Below, piece after piece: positions 58,060-64,000 of a stretch of 64,000 nt of DNA (the stretch's first letter is position 1; the number at the start of each line of letters is the position of its first letter). The notes under the pieces were generated by a model. The model did no database searches. It worked only from the letters and a program-made list of their open reading frames with translations, and was not told the DNA's origin. Location: NCBI GenBank assembly GCA_024449915.1, contig JAMZAV010002237.1:43950-107949 (forward strand), given 5' to 3'. The position numbers were made by a program, and so were the translations under genes. The stretch comes from Sweltsa coloradensis (lineage: Eukaryota > Arthropoda > Insecta > Plecoptera > Chloroperlidae).

Positions 58060-58692
58060 ATGCACACATTGTATTTTCGGGTAGTCCGTGTGGTTTTATT
58101 TTATTAGTTCCAACGTTTCGAGCAGATCTCCCTGCCCATCTTCAAGGAAATTAAATATAAAACAATATAAAAAACAAAAAAAACTAACTTCATAACATAC
58201 ACTGCAACTTGATACAAAGACAAGAACTAAATAGCTTAGAAAACATAGGTAGGGCCTTCTCATGACAAAATATAACTGAGAAGCCATCAACATTATCCTA
58301 TTACTTTTTAGATGACCTCAGCGTACGAGTAGATGGCTCAAGGGGTTCTTGTTGAGTTTTCCTCCTCTTCCAAGAGTTGACAAGAGAAGGAAAACTCAAC
58401 AAGAACCCCTTGAGCCATCTACTCGTACGCTGAGGTCATCTAAAAAGTAATAGGATAATGTTGATTGCTTCTCAGTTATATTTTGTCAAGAGTAGGCACT
58501 ACCTATGTTTTCTAAGCTATTTAGTTCTTGTCTTTGTATCTAGTTGCAGTGTACGTTATGAAGTAAGGTTTTGTTTGTTTTTTATTTTGTTTTATGTTTA
58601 ATTTCCTTGAAGATGGGCAGGGAGATCTGCTCAAAACGTTGGAACTAATAAAATAAAACCACACGGACTACCCGAAAATACAATGTGTGCAT
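58060..58692. mobile_element. Penelope-like palindrome 2 (family 3 ends)
   Basis: Arms 58060-about 58372 and about 58381-58692 are inverse complements around a few bases near 58376. Each arm has 'ccttgaagatgggcagggagatctgctcgaaacgttgg' orientation-matched (58147-58110 minus, 58605-58642 plus), then 'aataaaataaaaccacacgg'. No RT or endonuclease remains. Small indels between the arms. Confidence 0.85.
58605..58642 (+). ncRNA. Hammerhead-like motif of a Penelope terminal repeat
   Basis: CTTGAAGATGGGCAG-GGAGAT-CTGCTC then AAAACGTTGG. The opposite arm (58147-58110) has the canonical CGAAACG. Stem II (GGGCAG/CTGCTC) pairs fully, and equivalent motifs at 55733-55770 (GAGCAG/CTGTTC) and 59878-59915 (CTAGG/CCTAG) keep pairing with different bases. 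Penelope-like elements are known to carry hammerhead ribozymes. Here the CUGANGA core reads CUUGANNA, so activity is doubtful. Confidence 0.45.
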
Positions 58693-58860
58693 AGTACTTT
58701 AGACAGAAATTAAAAAAGTGACTACACCCCGGTGTACACTACACCCCGGTGTACACTACACCCCGGTGTACACTACACCCCGGTGTACACTACACCCCGG
58801 TGTACACTACACCCCGGTGTAGTCACTTTTTATTTCTGTCTAAAGTACTAACATAACAGC
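58693..58860. repeat. Hairpin of a tRNA-repeat tail with expanded 18-bp centre
   Basis: 'agtactttagacagaaattaaaaaagtgactacacc' is followed by about six copies of 'actacaccccggtgtac', each palindromic, then the inverse of the opening. The outer arms match 55878-55912. Expansion of the palindromic centre is unlike the other copies. Confidence 0.85.
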
Positions 58861-58891
58861 GTCATAGTCGCCTACTATAAAGCCAAGGTTA

Positions 58892-58892
<1 letters not shown>

Positions 58893-58957
<65 letters not shown>
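58893..58957. repeat. (AT)n microsatellite
   Basis: About 31 uninterrupted AT units separating two Penelope-related blocks. Similar tracts at 54098-54124, 55818-55872, 59690-59795 and 60111-60135 punctuate the same cluster. Confidence 0.95.
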
Positions 58958-58959
<2 letters not shown>

Positions 58960-59683
58960 TTAAGTATCTTTACGGTAAATAATCACGCACAGTATTATAA
59001 AAAATAACTTTAATCCCAACGTTTCAGAAAAACTATGTTTCCATTTTCAAGGGAAGGTTAAAAACAAAAATTCAATAAAACAACAACAGCATTATAAAAA
59101 TAAACAAATAGAAACAAAAAACACACTACCTTGCAAACATAGAAAATTACAAAGATCCAATTGCAGTGAACCTAAATCAAATCACTTGGTTGCATTGTGA
59201 GTGTGACTTCTTGTAACCATTCTAGCAGGCCTATCGCTGTCTTCATGTCTTGGTACCACAGGCGGCTCAGTCTCATACTTTTCAAGAGCTGCAGTATGAC
59301 TTCTAGTCATTCTGCTGGATTCTAAATTTCTAGACAAGATGGTTGGGTCCGTCCGGACCGTCCCACGTTCGTCTAGAACTGCAGGCACTCTATCAGCCGC
59401 TATACCGCTTTCTTTGACTAACCTCTCAATCAAAGCAGGCTTCCACAATTGGATCTTTGTAATTTTCTATGTTTGCAAGGTAGTGTGTTTTTTGTTTCTA
59501 TTTGTTTATTTTTATAATGCTGTTGTTGTTTTATTGAATTTTTGTTTTTAACCTTCCCTTGAAAATGGAAACATAGTTTTTCTGAAACGTTGGGATTAAA
59601 GTTATTTTTTATAATACTGTGCGTGATTATTTACCGTAAAGATACTTAAAACATTAACCATGGATCACGAAAGCTTAAGACAA

Positions 59684-59700
<17 letters not shown>
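58957..59700. mobile_element. Penelope-like inverted pair (family 1)
   Basis: 58957-59448 is minus-oriented: terminal repeat then the C-terminal 88 codons (ERLVKESGIAADRVPAVL…TRSHTHNATK, 59448-59182). At 59448-59452 it joins directly to a plus-oriented terminal repeat (59448-59700, 'caattggatctttgtaattttc…gaaacgttggg'). The two terminal repeats are inverse complements about 240 bp apart. No RT. Confidence 0.82.
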
Positions 59701-59751
<51 letters not shown>

Positions 59752-59795
59752 ATATATAATATATATATATATAATATATATATATATATATCCAG
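59690..59795. repeat. Compound (AT)n/TATAAT tract
   Basis: A long AT run with periodic 'aat' breaks, following the Penelope terminal repeat and preceding another Penelope-type end at 59878. Confidence 0.9.
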
Positions 59796-59799
59796 ATCT

Positions 59800-59999
59800 A
59801 AATCTGTTTACCCAGATGGCTGTGTTTTGATTGTCATCTTGTTCTTTGTTATTCCATTTTGTTTTTGTTTTTGTTAACCTTGATAAAGCTAGGTGAAACC
59901 CTAGTGAAACGTCGGTAATAAATATTATTTTATAAATCATCACACGCAGTTTTACCTCAAAACATATATTTTCATATATGTAAATATAAATATATAGGC
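59800..59999 (+). mobile_element. Penelope-like 3' end (family 4)
   Basis: 'ccttgataaagctaggtgaaaccctagtgaaacgtcgg' (59878-59915) is the hammerhead-like terminal motif with its own stem (CTAGG/CCTAG). It is followed by 'taataaatattattttataaatcatcacacgcag' and AT-rich sequence. No coding. Confidence 0.6.
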
Positions 60000-60110
60000 A
60001 GAAATTAAAAAAGTGACTACACCGGGCGGTGTAGTCACTTTTTTAATTTCTGTCTAAAGAACTAACATAACAGCGTCATAGTCGCCTACTATAAAGCCAA
60101 GGTTAAACAA
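60000..60110. repeat. Hairpin of the tRNA-repeat tail, unexpanded
   Basis: 'cagaaattaaaaaagtgactacaccg' meets its inverse 'cggtgtagtcacttttttaatttctgtct' with almost no spacer. Then comes 'actaacataacagcgtcatagtcgcctactataaagccaagg', as at 58850-58890 and (inverse) 56120-56160. Both this and the 58693 hairpin break at the same place, inside the B box. Confidence 0.85.
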
Positions 60111-60119
60111 TATATATAT

Positions 60120-61086
60120 ATATATAGATATATACATTGAGTCAAACAGTAAGCCCCGATCGGGGGTCGTCGTTGTATCAGTTTAATATATCGTTAAGGA
60201 ATACTAGGGAAAGAATTGGGAATAATTAAAATATAACAAACAATACAGCCTAAATGATTTTATCCATAATAAATGTAATAAGATAAGATCAAGGCATATG
60301 CCATTATAATCATAGACAGTAAGGGAATCATGCAAATATTTTAGAAATTATAACGTAATAAATGTTAAAAGAAAAAATACACACCTAAGCATGCCATGGG
60401 CAGGGTTATGGAAGCATTTCTCTAGACATGATACTGCGTCACTGCAACGATGTATTAAATAAGGGTAGAGCATAGACATTAATTATAATAAACGTATACA
60501 TTGTTGTTATCGATACTCTCCCTTGGAAACATTAAACGTGTTAAACAGAATAAGCGAAAAAAGCACGTTCAAAATCTACAAAGATCACGACGGGATGAAT
60601 ACGTCATAAAAGTCTCCAAAACAATGTTTATTACACATAGTACATTGCATCAAAAAGATTAAGATAGAAATATAATTTCAATGGACCAGCCTAGTCAGAC
60701 CTAGTCAGACAAGGCCATTGATGAGCGCCATGTAGAGGATTTGTATCATTTTACAAAACGAATTGAGTTTTGACACATTTAGTTTAATTGATTGTCGTCG
60801 GGCAATTAGCACTACGAGAAGTGCATGGAGGTGACAATGACGATTAGCCCAATGTACAGAAAATTTGAATGAGTCGTGACAACTGGAACTATGCTAGAAT
60901 TAACCAGAATAATGGCAAATGACATTAACAGAGCGATTTCTTTGCATGTAGTCAGCGACTTGTTATTACCACAATATCTGTAGTACATCCAGTTTTGTGA
61001 TGCAGTCATAGAAGTTGGCAACACCACAAAATGTAATAAAGTAATGAATACCGTCTAAAAGTCTACATTAAATAACATTGTGATAA
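60120..61086. repeat. Array segments 'a', 'b' and 'c' leading to copy F
   Basis: 'gatcgggggtcgtcgttgta', 'atcaaggcatatgccattat', 'gccatgggcagggttatgg', 'tctagacatgatactg', 'taagcgaaaaaagcac', 'cctagtcagac', 'attgtcgtcgggcaattagcac' and 'cacaatatctgtagtacatcc' occur in this order, as beside copies A and D. No frame is conserved. Confidence 0.65.
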
Positions 61087-61490
61087 TTACAATTTTACGC
61101 GTTTGTGCATGCGTTCATAATGACCCCGCAAATTAGATTTTTGTGTGGCACGATAAGAACACATTGTACATGGGAACTGTGGCTCTTTCCCGCACTCGTA
61201 TTTGGAGTGATGATACAAGGATGTAATAAGTCTGAATTTTTTGCCACAAGCTTTACACTGGAGTCGTTGCTTGTCAACGCATTCGTACTTAATGTGACGC
61301 GATAGATCTTGTTTCCTCGAGAATGTCTTGCTACACTTCAGACACCTGTGAGGCTCCTTGCGTCCACAGTCGTGCTTCTGGTGAAACGTGAGACTCTGTT
61401 TCCTCTTGTATGAACGAGGACAGTCTTGACACTGATGTCTTCCAGAGCCTGGTTTGCTATCAGGAACATGGTGCCATTCCTGCTCAGCAT
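61087..61490 (-). CDS. lola-like zinc-finger terminal exon, copy F (intact, four fingers)
   Basis: No in-frame ATG is near its start, but the exon is open from acceptor TTTTTACAG|ATGCTGAGCAGG (start 61490) to TAA ending at 61087. This is 134 residues after the split codon. Leader AEQEWHHVPDS; C2HC fingers CQDCPRSYKRKQ…H…C, CLKCSKTFSRKQ…H…C and CKACGKKFRLIT…H…C; then C2H2 finger CTMCSYRATQKS…H…MH and a short basic end. It is 87 bp shorter than copies A and D, the length of one finger. All zinc ligands are present. Recognition-helix positions differ from copy A (KRKQSLTF, SRKQDLSR), so it would read a different DNA site. Confidence 0.85.
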
Positions 61491-62586
61491 CTGTAAAAAT
61501 TTAATTTTAATTGAGCGTTAATGAAAAGAAGCAGTTTTAAGCTACATTTGATGCACTATAAGAATTATGAAATAAATACTATACTCAAACACGAATTCTC
61601 CACATAACCAGTAACAAGCATTATCCCCACACAACAGCACACTACAACCATATAATATATTTTATCCACATTGATAATACCTTTCTATTTTCATACTAAC
61701 TATAATCCAAAGAAAAAAAAATAAAGCACAATATAATACAATAGAGCAAAATCAAGGTTAATAGGGCTCATGGAGTATTAGTATCAACGAAACAACAAAC
61801 ATGTAGAGAGTTTTCAGAACGTCAGTGATTTCCTATTATGGCATGCGGCGTCGCGGCGTTGTGTGTTTTGTAAAATCTCAATCACACAAAACAACCATTT
61901 ACTATTCACATTCTTTCATCCTCACATCCCTTACTTTCATAAAGTTCTCGTCGGCAGACATGAAGAACACATTTTACCAATAAGCATATGGAGCTGCGGG
62001 ATCGAAAAGACATCGCCGCCCCACACCGCCACATTGAACAATGATAAGTTGCTATAGATGGTCACAGAGGATGAGAAATATGGACTTCAATTATGATTAA
62101 AAATGGATTGACTAGAAAAAAATATTAATAACAAAGCCATCGATTACAAAATTAATAATCAGCCATTATAATATAAAATTTGTCAGTTATAAAGTGGCTT
62201 AGCAGATGTATTTCCACCAGGTAGATGCAAAATGTGTTTAGAGTGAGACACATATGTTGTTGAATTGATTGTCGTCGGGCAATTAGCACGAAGAGAAGAG
62301 CATAGGGTTATTAATGACGATTAACCCAATGTTCAGAAAATTGGGGTGAGCCAGCACAACATGAACAATCGACATATTTACACTTTTTTAAGGTAGTATA
62401 ATTCAAATAATATTAACCCAACGATATAATATTTACATGTAATTCGGTGGCATGTTATGTCAAGAACATCTGTAGTTCTTCTAGTGATGCAATACAATAA
62501 TAAAAGATTGCAATTTTCAACACCACTAGACATTAGAAAATAATAAATACAATCTAAAACTATAAATCAGATTATCATGGTGATAA
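61491..62586. repeat. Intron side of copy F and array segment 'd'
   Basis: 61500-61640 parallels the intron sides of A, D and E. 61740-62010 parallels 22210-22510. 62260-62350 repeats segment c ('gattgtcgtcgggcaattagcac', 'gttcagaaaattgg'), so a second, partial unit begins before the relic at 62587. No coding. Confidence 0.55.
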
Positions 62587-62613
62587 TTATAATTCTCCAA
62601 ATCTATGCATGCG
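62587..62613 (-). pseudogene. 3'-end relic of a zinc-finger exon
   Basis: Minus strand reads R-M-H-R-F-G-E-L-stop, equivalent to the final residues of copies A, D and F, and it is preceded downstream by the same segment c. Homology ends just 5' of it. It shows that further exon copies once existed and were mostly lost. Confidence 0.6.
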
Positions 62614-63132
62614 TTAACATCTGACAAACCAGGCAACCACAATTTTTGTTCAAGTAAATTGTAAATTGTTATCATTTTATAGAGCAAAGTTTCTTAAGAC
62701 AAATTTAATTTCACAAATTGACGTTGGACAATTGGCACGAAGAGAAATGTATAGGGGTGAGCATGACGATTTACCAAATTTAAATTGTTCACCAAGTCTC
62801 ATGCACAAATGTTGTAGGCCTATTGAAATTAATGCACACAACATTTTAAAATAATTAATTCACAAAATAATAATTAATTAATTGATTCACATTACATGAC
62901 ACTTTTGATAATATTAACGTGCGTTATTTTTGCCAAACACAAGTAAATAATAACTGATGGAACAATAATTAAAAATGGATTAAAATCACTCGTATTATCG
63001 AAGACATATTTGTGAATGTGAAAAACATAACAATTGCACCATAAAATAGTACAGGAAATGAGAGGAGCTCAGTCGGGGGTAGAGAATTTCCTTAAGGAAA
63101 TACCACTCTGACAATGGTTCAATCGAGATTAA
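62614..63132. other. Unassigned AT-rich sequence
   Basis: Partly parallels the garbled 37650-37760 region ('aggcaacc', 'ttgttcaagtaaatt', 'aattggcacgaagagaa.tgtatagggg'). No gene. Confidence 0.4.
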
Positions 63133-64000
63133 TTGAGCGAGCGAAGCGAGCGTCTCCACTTGACTCTTATGGCTCGAATGTCTGTTTTTTTTTTTTTTTC
63201 TGTTACTGCTTCGATACAGGTCGCACCGTTTCTCTGATCGACCTGAAATTTTGCACACATGTACATACCACCTAGGCGGGTTGCTGTATAGTTTTGTGGC
63301 AAAATCGTTCAAAAAGTTAAAAAGTTACATTAAAGTTAATCGAAAGTTTTTTTTTCAAACTAAACTGCGACAAAATCTGAGGTGACCAAATCATTTAGAA
63401 TGTCCGTCCGATCACGAATATGTTATTTTTATTTTGATCCGATAAGTAGTGTAGATGGAAATTACATTATAACAAAGTTCCGTTACCAGGGCAACGGAAA
63501 GTCGCACAGCTTTTTTGGCTCATGATAGCGGCCAAACCGAGGCTCGGATCGAGTTGAAATTTTGACCATCCGCAAGTTTCGTTCCCGATTGAATGGCATT
63601 AGTTTTGTGGCAAAATCGTTCAAAAAGTTATAAAGTTACATTAAAGTTAATCTAAAGTTTTTTTAAAAAACTAAACGGCGACAAAATCTGAGGTAGCCAA
63701 ATCATTTAGAATGTCCGTCCGGTCACGAATATGTTAATTTTATTTTGATCCGATAAGTAGTGTAGATAGCAATTACATTTTAACAAAAGTAACGTTGCCA
63801 CCTAGAAGAAATCAAGGTAAATAGTTTTCCCAAGAAATGATGTCAAGGTCTTCTAGATGGCTGTGGATTTTATCCATTCTCTCCTATTTTACAAATTTTC
63901 AGCTAAATCGGTCAAGACTAAAAGACTTATGGTATGTAACATTATGGGAATTCGTACTCGGTCGTGTTGCACGTACGGTAAGAGCGTTACGAGGGGTTAT
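63133..64000 (+). mobile_element. Helitron-like element (family N), cut by window end
   Basis: Head TTGAGCGAGCGAAGCGAGCG, a T run, 'ctgttactgcttcgatacagg' and 'cacctaggcgggttgctgtatag' are identical in order to 8116-8270. Inside, a unit of about 310 bp ('ttttgtggcaaaatcgttcaaaaag…gatccgataagtagtgtagat') is repeated at 63293 and 63603. The tail parallels 10770-10830 ('gggaattcgtactcggtcgtgttgcacgta'). Confidence 0.75.

Overview
This window is repeat-rich nuclear DNA from an animal, most probably an insect or other arthropod. No bacterial operon logic is visible. The evidence is eukaryotic retroelements (BEL/Pao, CR1/Jockey-type LINEs, Penelope-like elements), MITE and Helitron-like elements, tRNA-derived SINEs, long AT microsatellites, and terminal exons with splice acceptors that encode paired C2HC/C2H2 zinc fingers. 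The finger pattern (C-x2-C-x12-H-x4-C followed by a final C2H2 finger) is that of the arthropod BTB-zinc-finger gene longitudinals lacking (lola). Family assignments are from motif recognition only; no search could be run.

Host component. All host-like coding sequence is on the minus strand. It consists of repeated copies of one terminal exon, each with the same acceptor (…AG|ATGCNGAGCAGG) and shared intron and downstream flanks. I see six copies: A 21450-21940 (open, five fingers), B about 28480-29345 (expanded and frameshifted), C about 35300-35915 (unreadable in poor sequence), D 47136-47626 (full length with two stops), E 52945-53191 (open but cut by a transposon) and F 61087-61490 (open, four fingers). 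Two tiny 3'-end relics lie at about 37614 and 62587. The flanks form a recurring non-coding unit with segments in the same order (a-b-c-exon-d-e), recognisable from about 3.5 kb to 63 kb. The window therefore looks like part of a tandem array of alternative last exons. No BTB exon is present; for a minus-strand gene it would lie beyond the right edge.

Invading component. 1.6-7.1 kb: two broken LINEs, one split by a 1.62-kb Harbinger-like element. 8.1-10.9 kb: a Helitron-like element carrying a hAT-like MITE and other insertions. 11.8-19.4 kb: a complete but frameshifted BEL/Pao retrotransposon with TG…CA LTRs, a 5-bp duplication and a primer site matching tRNA-Arg. 30-33.4 kb: a minus-strand CR1-like LINE. 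43.25-47.03 kb: a DNA transposon with inverted repeats of about 530 bp. 48.6-49.1 kb: a 489-bp palindromic element. 50.3-52.9 kb: three Helitron/Helentron-like (HINE) copies. 53.8-60.1 kb: a nest of Penelope-like fragments organised as palindromes joined by (AT)n.

Sequence quality. From about 33.4 to 40.8 kb the text is dominated by homopolymer runs and its copies of known repeats are garbled. It looks like unpolished consensus, so features there are unreliable. Indels elsewhere may be partly error as well.
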